Positions 44,636 to 53,099 of a stretch of 64,000 bases of DNA are shown one piece after another. Source of the stretch: Pseudomonas viridiflava. GTDB lineage: Bacteria; Pseudomonadota; Gammaproteobacteria; Pseudomonadales; Pseudomonadaceae. The notes beneath the pieces are model-generated. The model ran no database searches. It had not been told where the DNA came from and worked only from the letters and a program-made list of their open reading frames with translations. The position numbers were made by a program, and so were the translations under genes. Position 1 is the stretch's first letter, and each line of letters begins with the position of its first letter. The stretch is taken from assembly GCA_900596015.1 (NCBI GenBank), contig UVIF01000024.1, positions 124,001 to 188,000 of the forward strand, read 5' to 3'.

Positions 44636-45865
44636 ATGAGCAAGACTTCCCTCGACAAGAGCAAGATCAAGTTCCTTCTTCTCGAAGGCGTCCACCAATC
44701 CGCTGTGGACGTCCTCAAGGCTGCCGGCTACACCAGCATCGAGTACCACACCAAGTCGCTGCCCGAAGCCGAGCTCAAGGAAAAGATCGCCGACGCCCAC
44801 TTCATTGGCATTCGCTCGCGCACCCAGCTGACCGAAGAGCTGTTCGACTGCGCGAAGAAACTGGTCGCCGTGGGCTGCTTCTGCATCGGCACCAACCAGG
44901 TCGATCTGGCCGCTGCGCGCGAACGCGGTATCGCGGTGTTCAACGCCCCGTATTCCAACACTCGCTCCGTGGCGGAACTGGTGCTGGCCGAAGCCATTCT
45001 GCTGTTGCGCGGCATCCCCGAGAAGAATGCTTCCTGCCACCGTGGCGGCTGGATCAAGAGCGCGGCGAACTCCTTCGAGATCCGTGGCAAGAAACTGGGC
45101 ATCGTCGGCTATGGCTCGATCGGCACCCAGCTGTCCGTCCTGGCCGAAGGCCTGGGCATGCAGGTGTATTTCTACGACACCGTGACCAAGCTGCCACTGG
45201 GCAACGCCACTCAGGTCGGCAGCCTGACCGACCTGCTGGGCATGAGCGACATCGTCACCCTGCACGTGCCTGAAACCGCTGCCACCCAGTGGATGATCGG
45301 CGAGAAGGAAATCCGCGCCATCAAGAAGGGCGGTATCCTCATCAACGCCGCGCGCGGTACCGTGGTCGAGCTCGACGCGCTGGCCCAGGCGATCAAGGAC
45401 AAGCACCTGATCGGCGCCGCCATCGACGTGTTCCCGGTCGAGCCACGCTCCAACGACGACATCTTCGAAAGCCCGCTGCGTGGCCTGGACAACGTCATCC
45501 TGACCCCGCACATCGGTGGCTCCACTGCCGAGGCGCAGGCCAACATCGGCCTGGAAGTGGCCGAGAAACTGGTCAAGTACAGCGACAACGGTACGTCGGT
45601 GTCGTCGGTCAACTTCCCGGAAGTGGCTTTGCCGGCGCACCCTGGCAAGCACCGTCTGCTGCACATCCACGAGAACGTGCCGGGCGTGATGATGGAGATC
45701 AACAAGGTCTTTGCCGAGAACGCCATCAACATCTCCGGCCAGTTCCTGCAGACCAACGAAAAGGTCGGCTATGTGGTGATCGACGTCGACGCCGAATATT
45801 CGGATCTGGCGCAGGAGAAGCTGCAACAGGTCACCGGAACCATTCGCTGCCGCGTATTGTTCTGA
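44636..45865 (+). CDS. serA: D-3-phosphoglycerate dehydrogenase SerA
   Basis: Catalyses the first step of serine synthesis, 3-phosphoglycerate to 3-phosphohydroxypyruvate, and reduces 2-oxoglutarate to D-2-hydroxyglutarate as a side reaction. The 409-residue length matches the E. coli-type enzyme. The NAD domain has KKLGIVGYGSIGTQ at about 151-164; catalytic Arg, Glu and His lie in INAARGTVVEL, FPVEPRS and LTPHIGGSTAEA. The C-terminal ACT domain (about 335-409: ENVPGVMMEINKVFAENAIN, EKVGYVVIDV) binds serine for feedback inhibition. It is divergent from the D-2-hydroxyglutarate dehydrogenase. Confidence 0.96.
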   Translation: MSKTSLDKSKIKFLLLEGVHQSAVDVLKAAGYTSIEYHTKSLPEAELKEKIADAHFIGIRSRTQLTEELFDCAKKLVAVGCFCIGTNQVDLAAARERGIAVFNAPYSNTRSVAELVLAEAILLLRGIPEKNASCHRGGWIKSAANSFEIRGKKLGIVGYGSIGTQLSVLAEGLGMQVYFYDTVTKLPLGNATQVGSLTDLLGMSDIVTLHVPETAATQWMIGEKEIRAIKKGGILINAARGTVVELDALAQAIKDKHLIGAAIDVFPVEPRSNDDIFESPLRGLDNVILTPHIGGSTAEAQANIGLEVAEKLVKYSDNGTSVSSVNFPEVALPAHPGKHRLLHIHENVPGVMMEINKVFAENAINISGQFLQTNEKVGYVVIDVDAEYSDLAQEKLQQVTGTIRCRVLF

Positions 45866-45892
45866 TAGCGGCCCGATTGCGGTGTGCCTGGC

Positions 45893-45945
45893 ACACCGCG
45901 TCTTCTGGTTCGCGGCTGCTAGCCGCGAACCAGAAGACGCGGTGT
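45893..45945. repeat. 53-bp perfect palindrome after serA, with an overlapping alternative hairpin
   Basis: Arms 45893-45917 and 45921-45945 are exact 25-base reverse complements (start ACACCGCGTCTTCTGG) with a 3-base GCT loop. The upstream GGTGTGCC-T-GGCACACC stem (45881-45897) overlaps the first five bases of the left arm, so the two hairpins cannot form together. It lies between convergent serA and the oxygenase gene. No T-run follows. Confidence 0.9.
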
Positions 45946-45946
45946 A

Positions 45947-46582
45947 TCAGAACGGCTCATTGCCTCGCCGTCTAAACCAGCCGGTCAGCGACAGTCGATT
46001 GCGCTGAGCCGGCATCACTTCGTGCGGCACCTCTGCGGAAAGAAACACCACCAGCGTGCCACCGATCGGCTGCACGTCCAACGCCGTGTCGCCGCGCAGG
46101 TACATGCGCAGTTGCCCCCCGTCCTCTTCGCTCCAGTCGGCATCGTTCAGATACAGCACCGCCGACACCATGCGCCGGTCATCGTCGCGAAAGCGGTCCA
46201 GGTGACGCCGGTACACACTCCCCGGCGGGTACAGGGCAAAGTGGCACTCGAAGTCTTCCAGGCCCAGAAACAGGCCTCGATTGAGCGCCTCGCGCAGGCT
46301 GTCCATGATCTGCATGTAGGCGTCGCACGGCACGGCTTCGCCCGGTTCGATCCACTGGATGCGGTCACCGCGAATGCCTTCGCGGATCTCCTGGGATGGA
46401 CCACGGCCGACTGCCGCCGGCGCCAGTTCGCCTTGGGCATGACGGTTACGGCACTCGGCCGCCAGCGCCACGGTCAAAGACTGGGGTACGAAGAGTTCCT
46501 GCTGCGACCAGCCGTGTTCGGCCAGGTCGTCGACGATGCGCAGCAACAGCGGGTGATCAGAAGGTATTTGCATGCCTGGCAT
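45947..46582 (-). CDS. 2-oxoglutarate/Fe(II)-dependent oxygenase
   Basis: A protein of about 211 residues with a double-stranded beta-helix. The metal triad is visible: His and Asp in YRRHLDRFRDDDRR and the distal His in AEVPHEVMPAQRNRLSLTGWF, where the Arg binds 2-oxoglutarate. The N-terminal part (QIPSDHPLLLRIVDDLAEHGWSQQ) is helical. Three in-frame ATGs lie close together (complements of 46589-46591, 46580-46582 and 46571-46573); I use the middle one because GGA is 4 bases upstream, but homologs start near the last. Family members hydroxylate proteins or small molecules; the substrate is unknown. It converges on serA and faces away from the DUF2059 gene. Confidence 0.82.
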   Translation of the reverse strand: MPGMQIPSDHPLLLRIVDDLAEHGWSQQELFVPQSLTVALAAECRNRHAQGELAPAAVGRGPSQEIREGIRGDRIQWIEPGEAVPCDAYMQIMDSLREALNRGLFLGLEDFECHFALYPPGSVYRRHLDRFRDDDRRMVSAVLYLNDADWSEEDGGQLRMYLRGDTALDVQPIGGTLVVFLSAEVPHEVMPAQRNRLSLTGWFRRRGNEPF

Positions 46583-46712
46583 AGTATCCATACGCCTGCA
46601 AAACCGACAGGGGCTTGCACGGCGTCGATGCACACAGACGCAGCGTGCATGGCACTTCTCGACAAAGCCACGCAATGCCACGGACAATGCCCCCTTGCCG
46701 ACAGGAGTCCCT

Positions 46713-47465
46713 ATGCGCCGCGTCCTTGTGTTCTTGATGATGTTCAGTACGACGCCCGCCTGGGCCGACGACCACGACCTGCTGTACAAGGCCGCTGGCT
46801 GGCCTGAACAAAGGGCGCATTTCAGCGACGCCCTCAAGGCGGCCCAGCAGCGCTACCAGAGCAGCTTGCCCCCGGCGGTTTTCCAGGCATTGGTGAGCAA
46901 CAGCGACCAACGCTTCGCGGCGCAGGCCATGGACCAGCGCGCCGAAGCGCGACTGCGCCAGGGGTTGGCCGATCCCAAACCTGCTCTCGCCTTCTTCGAG
47001 TCGGCCCTGGGCCGCAAGATCGTCGCCGCCGAGCTGCTGGCCACCCGCAGTGACCAACTCGCCAAGAACGCCCAGGGCCTGCCGAAACTGCAGGTCGAGT
47101 CCACCCGTGCGCTGTTGATCGGCCATCTGGCGCAGGCACTGCCTGCCCGCCAGGCTGGGGCAGAGGTGAGCCTGGCAATTGCCGGTGTGGCCGCCGACAG
47201 CCTCAGCTCGATGATTCCAGGCCTTTTGGGGGGCGGCCAGGCTGCGGGGCTGCTCGATGGCCAGCGTGAGCGGCTGCAGCAGCAGATCGCCATCGACCTG
47301 AACAATACGCTCCTGTACGTGTACCGCGAATTGTCCGATCCGGAACTGGAGGAGTTCGTCGGCTTCGCCGAGTCTGCCGCTGGCCAGGCTTATTATCAGG
47401 CGGCCCTGCAAGCCGTACGTGCTGGCCTGGCGGTTGGGCAGACACCGGGCAAGGCGGGAAACTGA
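46713..47465 (+). CDS. Exported DUF2059-family protein
   Basis: A 250-residue protein with a signal peptide (MRRVLVFLMMFSTTPAWA, cleavage about residue 18). The mature part is helical and ends with the DUF2059 core (LLYVYRELSDPELEEFVGFAESAAGQAYYQA). The ATG has AGGAG at 6-9 bases. It stands alone, divergent from the oxygenase gene and convergent with the lysophospholipase-like gene across a REPIN. No catalytic motif is visible; the function of the family is unknown. Confidence 0.82.
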   Translation: MRRVLVFLMMFSTTPAWADDHDLLYKAAGWPEQRAHFSDALKAAQQRYQSSLPPAVFQALVSNSDQRFAAQAMDQRAEARLRQGLADPKPALAFFESALGRKIVAAELLATRSDQLAKNAQGLPKLQVESTRALLIGHLAQALPARQAGAEVSLAIAGVAADSLSSMIPGLLGGGQAAGLLDGQRERLQQQIAIDLNNTLLYVYRELSDPELEEFVGFAESAAGQAYYQAALQAVRAGLAVGQTPGKAGN

Positions 47466-47474
47466 GGGGCGCCG

Positions 47475-47540
47475 TTCGCGGCCGCTGACCGCTCCCACAG
47501 AGGCCTGCACAATCCCGTAGGAGCGGTCAGCGGCCGCGAA
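47475..47540. repeat. REPIN with perfect 21-bp arms
   Basis: Arms 47475-47495 (TTCGCGGCCGCTGACCGCTCC) and 47520-47540 are exact reverse complements with a 24-base loop, between convergent DUF2059 and lysophospholipase-like genes. The GCGGCCGCTGACCGCTCC core is the same family as at 53016. Confidence 0.92.
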
Positions 47541-47553
47541 TAAGACGACTCGG

Positions 47554-48477
47554 TTACAGATTCTGCTCGAAGAATTCGAAACACTTCGCCCGAATCGCAG
47601 GCAGCTCATTGACCAGATGATGCCGGGCCCCCGCCACTTGCAATACCCGTACTTCGGCGAACTTTGCGCGCAGTACCTTGAGGTTGTGCCGCCAATCCAC
47701 GGTATCGTCATCCTCGCCCTGCACGATCACCACCGTCCGCGGACTGCACGGCGCGGCTTCGATGTGTCGCACCCATTGCACCAGCGCACCCACCCATGCC
47801 GTTGGCAGGCGTCGGGGTTGCAACGGATCGGCCTGCAGAAAGGGCAGAAAATCCGCATCGTTGCTATTGGCGCTGAAACGCCGCGCAATGCCGTTGACGA
47901 AAGGCTTGAGCAGGCGATAGCTGAGCTTGGACAAGCCCCATGCGCTAGGTCGCACCAGCGGCGCCATCAACAGCACCTGCCCCTGTGCCGGTGACCGTGC
48001 CCCGTGGTACAGCAGATGGTCGACGATGATTGCGCCACCGGTGCTCTGACCCAGCAGGTGCCAGGGCTGGGGCAACTGCAGCAGGCTCGCTTCGGCGAAC
48101 AGGCCATCGAGCGTGGCCTGGTAATCGGCAAAGCTGTGAATGCTGGCTCGCTCGCCGCTGGACAGGCCATGACCTGGCAGATCACAGGATATGACCGCGA
48201 AGCCACGTGCCAAGGCCCACTGCACGGCGTGCCGGTACAACCCCATGTGATCGTAGAAACCATGCATGACGAAGAGCGTGGCGACAGGCCGTTGCGGCAG
48301 CCACACTTGGGCCACCAAATCGAAGCCGGCAGCGCTGAAGCGACCCAGCCAGCTTTGTACCGGCAGGTCTAGCTGATAGAAGCGCTGGTAGGCCTGAGCC
48401 TCATCGGACAGCGGCTGTCGGGTGGCCAAGGGTGGCAGGGAATTGCGTAGGGTGTCGGGATGGAATGCAGAGGGCAT
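47554..48477 (-). CDS. Lysophospholipase-like alpha/beta hydrolase (monoacylglycerol lipase type)
   Basis: A 307-residue alpha/beta hydrolase starting MPSAFHPDTLRN. The lid/oxyanion region VMHGFYDHMGLYRHAVQW, GHGLSSGERA and the nucleophile elbow LLGQSTGGAI (GxSxG) match the PldB/monoglyceride lipase subfamily; the acid and His are in VQGEDDDTVDW and AGARHHLVNE. No signal peptide is seen. The frame stays open for 84 more codons upstream through the REP array at 48541-48780, giving a repetitive Arg/Glu/Ser-rich stretch, but the start at the complement of 48475-48477 fits homology. Substrate probably monoacyl lipids. Confidence 0.85.
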   Translation of the reverse strand: MPSAFHPDTLRNSLPPLATRQPLSDEAQAYQRFYQLDLPVQSWLGRFSAAGFDLVAQVWLPQRPVATLFVMHGFYDHMGLYRHAVQWALARGFAVISCDLPGHGLSSGERASIHSFADYQATLDGLFAEASLLQLPQPWHLLGQSTGGAIIVDHLLYHGARSPAQGQVLLMAPLVRPSAWGLSKLSYRLLKPFVNGIARRFSANSNDADFLPFLQADPLQPRRLPTAWVGALVQWVRHIEAAPCSPRTVVIVQGEDDDTVDWRHNLKVLRAKFAEVRVLQVAGARHHLVNELPAIRAKCFEFFEQNL

Positions 48478-48813
48478 GGATGATTGTTCCAAGGCAATAC
48501 GTGTGCTGATCAGACCGGCCTCTTCGCGGGCAGAGACCCGCTCCCACAATAAACCCGCGCTGTACTTGTGGGAGCGGGTCTCTGCCCGCGAAGAGGCTCC
48601 CTCCCACAATAAACCCGCGCTGTACCTGTGGGAGCGGGTCTCTGCCCGCGAAGAGGCCCCCTCCCACAATAAACCCGCGCTGTACCTGTGGGAGCGGGTC
48701 TCTGCCCGCGAAGAGGCCCCCTCCCACAATAAACCCGCGCTGTACCTGTAGGAGCGGGTCTCTGCCCGCGAAGAGGCCCGCCAGGGCGCTGAAGATCCAG
48801 CGCCCTGCCCTCG
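48478..48813. other. Non-coding gap filled by the REP array
   Basis: This 336-base gap between the lysophospholipase-like gene and spuH (both minus strand) holds the hydrolase promoter/leader and the 60-bp array. I see no gene in it. Confidence 0.6.
48541..48780 (+). repeat. Four-copy 60-bp tandem array of REP units
   Basis: Units start at exactly 48541, 48601, 48661 and 48721. Each is CTCCCACAATAAACCCGCGC followed by a 40-base REP half (GTGGGAGCGGGTCTCTGCCC core). Differences are at one or a few bases per copy, such as ACTTG vs ACCTG and TGGGAG vs AGGAG. A left REP half at about 48520-48546 turns the first unit into a full REPIN. The 60-base period is a multiple of three, so reading frames through the array stay in phase. 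Confidence 0.95.
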
Positions 48814-49698
48814 TCAAACCGACGCCACTGGCCGTTGCGTCTTGGGCTGTTGCCAGGAGTTTGCGGCGCTCTCTTCGATGGCTTGTTGGATTGCCTTGCG
48901 ACGACGCTCTTCGGCCCGCCGCCCGAAGTACCAGACCAGAAACGTCACCAACGAAACAGCCAGCAGAATCAGGCTGGCCACCGCATTGATCTCAGGCTTC
49001 ACGCCCAGGCGGACCGCCGAAAACACTTCCATCGGCAGGGTCGTGGAACCCGGCCCGGAGACGAAGCTGGCCAGCACCAGATCATCCAGCGACAGCGCGA
49101 AGGACATCATCCCACCGGCCGCCAGCGATGGCGCGATCATGGGAATGGTGATCAGAAAGAACACCTTCCAGGGCCGCGCGCCCAGGTCCATGGCGGCTTC
49201 TTCGATCGACAGGTCCAACTCGCGCAATCGCGATGACACCACCACCGCCACGTACGAGGCGCAGAAGGTGGTGTGGGCGATCCAGATCGTGGCGATGCCA
49301 CGCTCCTGCGGCCAGCCGATGACTTGTGCCATGGCCACGAACAACAGCAGCAGCGACAGGCCGGTGATCACCTCGGGCATCACCAGCGGCGCCGTCACCA
49401 GGCCGCCGAACATGGTGCGCCCCTTGAAACGACTGATGCGCGTCAGCACGAACGCCGCCATGGTCCCCAGGGCCACGGCCGTCACTGCCGTGTAGCAGGC
49501 GATTTCCAGCGAGCGCATCACCGCACCCATCAGTTGGGAGTTGTCCAGCAAGCCGACGTACCACTGCACCGACCAGCCGCCCCAGACCGTCACCAGCCGC
49601 GAAGCATTGAAGGAGTAGATCACCAGGATCAGCATCGGCGCGTAGATGAACACCAGCCCCAGCACCAGGATCAGTTTGGAGAACCCGAAACGCTTCAT
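48814..49698 (-). CDS. spuH: Polyamine ABC transporter permease SpuH
   Basis: The 294-residue second permease (PotI-type) of the spermidine/putrescine importer, with six hydrophobic segments. The ATPase-docking EAA loop is EEAAMDLGARPWKVFFLITIP. Translation starts at the ATG complementary to 49696-49698, fixed by the ATGA overlap with the spuG stop. The C-terminal tail is Arg/Lys/Gln-rich. It is the last gene of spuBCDEFGH; no terminator is seen before the REP array. Confidence 0.93.
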   Translation of the reverse strand: MKRFGFSKLILVLGLVFIYAPMLILVIYSFNASRLVTVWGGWSVQWYVGLLDNSQLMGAVMRSLEIACYTAVTAVALGTMAAFVLTRISRFKGRTMFGGLVTAPLVMPEVITGLSLLLLFVAMAQVIGWPQERGIATIWIAHTTFCASYVAVVVSSRLRELDLSIEEAAMDLGARPWKVFFLITIPMIAPSLAAGGMMSFALSLDDLVLASFVSGPGSTTLPMEVFSAVRLGVKPEINAVASLILLAVSLVTFLVWYFGRRAEERRRKAIQQAIEESAANSWQQPKTQRPVASV

Positions 49699-50615
49699 GC
49701 CTTGCCCTCCAGTTCTTTGGCCTGGCTGCGGTTGAACAGCACGATGGGCACGATCAGAATCGCCAGCATCAACACGGCTAACGCCGAGGCAACGGGCCAG
49801 TCGCGGTTGTTGAAGAATTCCTGCCACAACACGCGGCCGATCATCAGGGTTTCCGGGCCACCCAGCAGCTCGGGAATTACGAACTCGCCGACCACTGGAA
49901 TGAACACCAGCATGCAGCCGGCAATGATGCCGTTCTTCGACAGCGGCACGGTGATCTTCCAGAAACTGTTGAAGGTGCTCGAGCCCAGGTCGGAGGCGGC
50001 CTCCAGCAAGCTGTTGTCATGCTTCACCAGATTGGCGAACAGCGGCAGGATCATGAACGGCAGGTACGCATAGACCACGCCGATGTACACCGCCAGGTTG
50101 GTGTTGAGAATCTGCAGCGGTTGGTCGATCAGCCCCAGCCACATCAGGAAGGCATTGAGCAGGCCGTTGTTGCTCAGGATGCCCATCCAGGCATACACGC
50201 GGATCAGGATCGCCGTCCAGGTCGGCATCATGATCAGCAGCAGGAGCACGGTCTGCAGGTCTTTGCGTGCCTTGCTGATGGCATAGGCCATGGGATAGCC
50301 GAGCAGCAGGCAGATCAGGGTGCTGAAGAAGGCCATCTTCAACGAGCCCAGGTAGGCCGAGATGTACAGGTCGTCTTCGGTGAGCAGCGCGTAGTTGGCG
50401 AAATTGAGGATCAACTCGAACTTCTGTTCGGCGTAGCTCCAGATTTCGGTGTACGGCGGGATCGCTACGTCGGCTTCGGCGAAGCTGATCTTGAGCACGA
50501 TGAAGAATGGCAGCATGAAGAACAGGAACAGCCACAGGAACGGTACGCCGATGACCATCTGGCGACCGTTGGGGATGATCCTCTTGAGCTTGCGTTTGAT
50601 CTTGCGCAACTTCAT
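49695..50615 (-). CDS. spuG: Polyamine ABC transporter permease SpuG
   Basis: The 306-residue first permease (PotH-type) with a basic N-terminus (MKLRKIKRKLKRIIPN) followed by six membrane segments. The EAA loop is LEAASDLGSSTFNSFWKITVPLS. Start is the ATG complementary to 50613-50615, overlapping the spuF stop (ATGA); the longer frame crosses spuF and is false. It forms the transmembrane channel with SpuH. Confidence 0.93.
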   Translation of the reverse strand: MKLRKIKRKLKRIIPNGRQMVIGVPFLWLFLFFMLPFFIVLKISFAEADVAIPPYTEIWSYAEQKFELILNFANYALLTEDDLYISAYLGSLKMAFFSTLICLLLGYPMAYAISKARKDLQTVLLLLIMMPTWTAILIRVYAWMGILSNNGLLNAFLMWLGLIDQPLQILNTNLAVYIGVVYAYLPFMILPLFANLVKHDNSLLEAASDLGSSTFNSFWKITVPLSKNGIIAGCMLVFIPVVGEFVIPELLGGPETLMIGRVLWQEFFNNRDWPVASALAVLMLAILIVPIVLFNRSQAKELEGKA

Positions 50616-51754
50616 GAGCGCAGTACCACGCCGCTGTCGTCTTCCCACCAGACGAACACTTCGTCGTCCCAGGTCGGTCGGGCACCACGGCGCTCGGCGT
50701 TGGCCACGAACGACTGCACCAGCTTGCCGCACGGCAACTGCACGTGGAAAACCGAATGGCCGCCCAGGTAGGCGATGTCATGGACCTTGCCGCGCGACCA
50801 GTTGTGTTCGCTGTCGGGCTGCTGGGTGGTCACCAGCATCTTTTCCGGGCGAATGGCGTAGGTCACGTTCTTGTCTTCGGCGGCGGTACTCACGCCATGG
50901 CCGACGTAGATGCTGCGCTCCAGCTCCGGGCTGCTGATCAGTGCGTAGCCTTCCATGTCCTCGACCACCTGGCCTTCGAACAGATTGACGTTGCCGATGA
51001 ACTCGCACACCAGGCGGCTGGTGGGGGTTTCGTAGATGTCGATCGGGCTGCCGATCTGTGCGATCCAGCCCAGGTGCATGATGGCGATGCGCTGGGCCAT
51101 GGTCATGGCCTCTTCCTGGTCGTGGGTCACCATCACGCAGGTCACGCCGACCCGCTCGATGATCTCCACCAGTTCCAGTTGCATCTGCGAGCGCAGCTTC
51201 TTGTCCAGCGCGCCCATCGGCTCGTCGAGCAGCAACAGCTTGGGCTTTTTCGCCAACGAGCGTGCGAGCGCGACGCGCTGACGCTGGCCACCGGACAACT
51301 GGTGCGGCTTGCGCTTGCCGTACTGGGTCATCTGCACCAGCTTGAGCATTTCCGCCACCCGCGCGTCGATCTCGGCCGCCGGCAGTTTGTCCTGCTTGAG
51401 GCCGAAGGCGATGTTCTGCGCCACCGTCATGTGCGGAAACAACGCGTAGGACTGGAACATCATGTTGATCGGCCGCTCGTAGGGCGGCATATCGGTGATG
51501 TCCACACCGTCGAGGAAGATACGCCCCTCGGTCGGCCGTTCGAAGCCGGCCAGCATGCGCAACAGGGTGGACTTGCCGGAACCGGACCCGCCCAACAAGG
51601 CGAAGATCTCACCCTGGTTGATTTCCAGCGACACGTCGTCCACGGCCACCGTTTCATCGAATTTCTTCGTTACCTTTTCGATCCGGACCAGCACCTTTTT
51701 CGGTTGCTGGCTGCCTTCGAGGGCTTTTTTGTAGGCGCTGGAGGCAACAGCCAT
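50612..51754 (-). CDS. spuF: Polyamine ABC transporter ATPase SpuF
   Basis: A 380-residue PotA/PotG-type ATPase. Walker A is GGSGSGKST at about 55-63, ABC signature LSGGQRQRVALARSL, Walker B LLLLDEPMGALD and switch His in VTHDQEEA. The C-terminal TOBE domain (about 290-380) is present. It couples ATP hydrolysis to import of putrescine and spermidine delivered by SpuD and SpuE. The gap to spuE is 56 bases; the stop overlaps spuG. Confidence 0.94.
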   Translation of the reverse strand: MAVASSAYKKALEGSQQPKKVLVRIEKVTKKFDETVAVDDVSLEINQGEIFALLGGSGSGKSTLLRMLAGFERPTEGRIFLDGVDITDMPPYERPINMMFQSYALFPHMTVAQNIAFGLKQDKLPAAEIDARVAEMLKLVQMTQYGKRKPHQLSGGQRQRVALARSLAKKPKLLLLDEPMGALDKKLRSQMQLELVEIIERVGVTCVMVTHDQEEAMTMAQRIAIMHLGWIAQIGSPIDIYETPTSRLVCEFIGNVNLFEGQVVEDMEGYALISSPELERSIYVGHGVSTAAEDKNVTYAIRPEKMLVTTQQPDSEHNWSRGKVHDIAYLGGHSVFHVQLPCGKLVQSFVANAERRGARPTWDDEVFVWWEDDSGVVLRS

Positions 51755-51810
51755 TCACGAAACTCCCAAACTTGAGTGGGGGCGGCTCTGGATCGGGCCG
51801 CCCCGAGTAT

Positions 51811-52905
51811 TTATTTGCCCGACTTGACCTTGGTCCAGCTGCGGGTCATCAAACGCTGCACCTTGGGCGGCAGCTCGACGTTGACGTAGAGCTTGTCCTG
51901 GATGGCCTGTGGCGGATAGACCGCCTCGTCGTTGCGTACGTCCTGATCCATGAAGTCGCCGGACTTGAGATTGGGGTTGGCATAGCCGACATAGTCGCTG
52001 ACCTTGGCAATCACTTCAGGTTTCAACAGGTAGTCGATGAACGCCAGGCCCTGCTTGGCATCCGGCGCATCGGCGGGGATGGCCAGCATGTCGAACCACA
52101 GGTTGCCGCCTTCCTTGGGGATCGAGTAGGCCAGCTTGATGCCCTTGCCGGCTTCCTCGGCGCGTGCCTTGGCCTGGAATATGTCGCCGGAATAACCCAC
52201 GGCCACACAGATGTTGCCATTGGCAAGGTCACTGATGTACTTGGAGGAATGGAAGTAGGTCACGTACGGACGGACCTTGAGCAGCTTGGCCTCGGCCTGC
52301 TTGTAGAGCTTCTCGTCGGTGGTGTTGGGGTCCAGGCCCATGTAGTTGAGCACGGCCGGGAACATCTCGTCGGGCGAGTCGAGGAAGGCGACGCCGCACT
52401 TGGACAGTTTCTTGATGTTTTCGGGCTCGAACACCATGGCCCAGGAGTCGATCTTGTCGACGCCCAGCACGGCCTTGATCTTTTCCACGTTGTAACCGAT
52501 GCCGTTGGTGCCCCACAGATAGGGCACGGCGTACTGGTTACCCGGATCGTTCTTTTCCAGGCGCTTGAGCAGCACCGGATCGAGGTTGGAATAGTTGCTC
52601 AGCTGGGCCTTGTCCAGTTTCTGGAAAGCCCCGGCCTTGATCTGTTTGCCCAGGAAGTGGTTTGACGGCACCACCACGTCATAGCCGGTATGGCCGGCCA
52701 GCAACTTGCCTTCCAGGGTTTCATTGGAGTCAAAGACGTCGTAGATCGGCTTGATCCCGGTGGCGGCTTCGAAATCCGCCAGAGTGCTTTCGCCGATGTA
52801 GTCGGACCAGTTGTAGATGTGCACGGTGCCTGCCGCATGGGCGTTGAGCGCCAGGGTCAGACCCGCACCGATCAGCATGGCCTTGCGAAACAAAGAGTGT
52901 GACAA
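51811..52905 (-). CDS. spuE: Spermidine-preferring periplasmic binding protein SpuE
   Basis: A 364-residue periplasmic polyamine-binding protein. Signal peptide is MSHSLFRKAMLIGAGLTLAL, cleaved near residue 24 (AHA). The PotF/PotD-like ligand region begins VHIYNWSDYIGE; VPYLWGTNGIGYNV, SDYVGYAN and YPPQAIQDKLYV match P. aeruginosa SpuE (spermidine) rather than SpuD. The start is a TTG complementary to 52903-52905 with AGGA at 7 bases. It differs clearly from the adjacent spuD, so the two binding proteins probably supply different polyamines to one permease. Confidence 0.9.
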   Translation of the reverse strand: MSHSLFRKAMLIGAGLTLALNAHAAGTVHIYNWSDYIGESTLADFEAATGIKPIYDVFDSNETLEGKLLAGHTGYDVVVPSNHFLGKQIKAGAFQKLDKAQLSNYSNLDPVLLKRLEKNDPGNQYAVPYLWGTNGIGYNVEKIKAVLGVDKIDSWAMVFEPENIKKLSKCGVAFLDSPDEMFPAVLNYMGLDPNTTDEKLYKQAEAKLLKVRPYVTYFHSSKYISDLANGNICVAVGYSGDIFQAKARAEEAGKGIKLAYSIPKEGGNLWFDMLAIPADAPDAKQGLAFIDYLLKPEVIAKVSDYVGYANPNLKSGDFMDQDVRNDEAVYPPQAIQDKLYVNVELPPKVQRLMTRSWTKVKSGK

Positions 52906-53015
52906 GTGGAGGTCCTCTCAAGCGTTTGTTCTATAAGACAAACCGGCGCGCAACTTACAGCCCATGCGCGCGCGCCGCAATTGCTGATTCACCTGGCCCG
53001 AGATCGCGGTGCGCC

Positions 53016-53074
53016 CTTCGCGGCCACCGACCGCTCCCACGGGGTATTTGTGGGAGCGGTCATCGGCCGCGAAG
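53016..53074. repeat. REPIN between spuD and spuE
   Basis: CTTCGCGGCCACCGACCGCTCCCA (starting 53016) and TGGGAGCGGTCATCGGCCGCGAAG (ending 53074) form a near-perfect inverted pair with a short loop, inside the operon between two minus-strand genes. Confidence 0.9.
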
Positions 53075-53099
53075 CACGCATCGCAGTCCACCGCCTGGC

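Noticed and set aside
48541..48780. CRISPR array
   Set aside because: Repeats are REP units with near-identical spacers and a 60-base period; no unique spacers and no cas genes.
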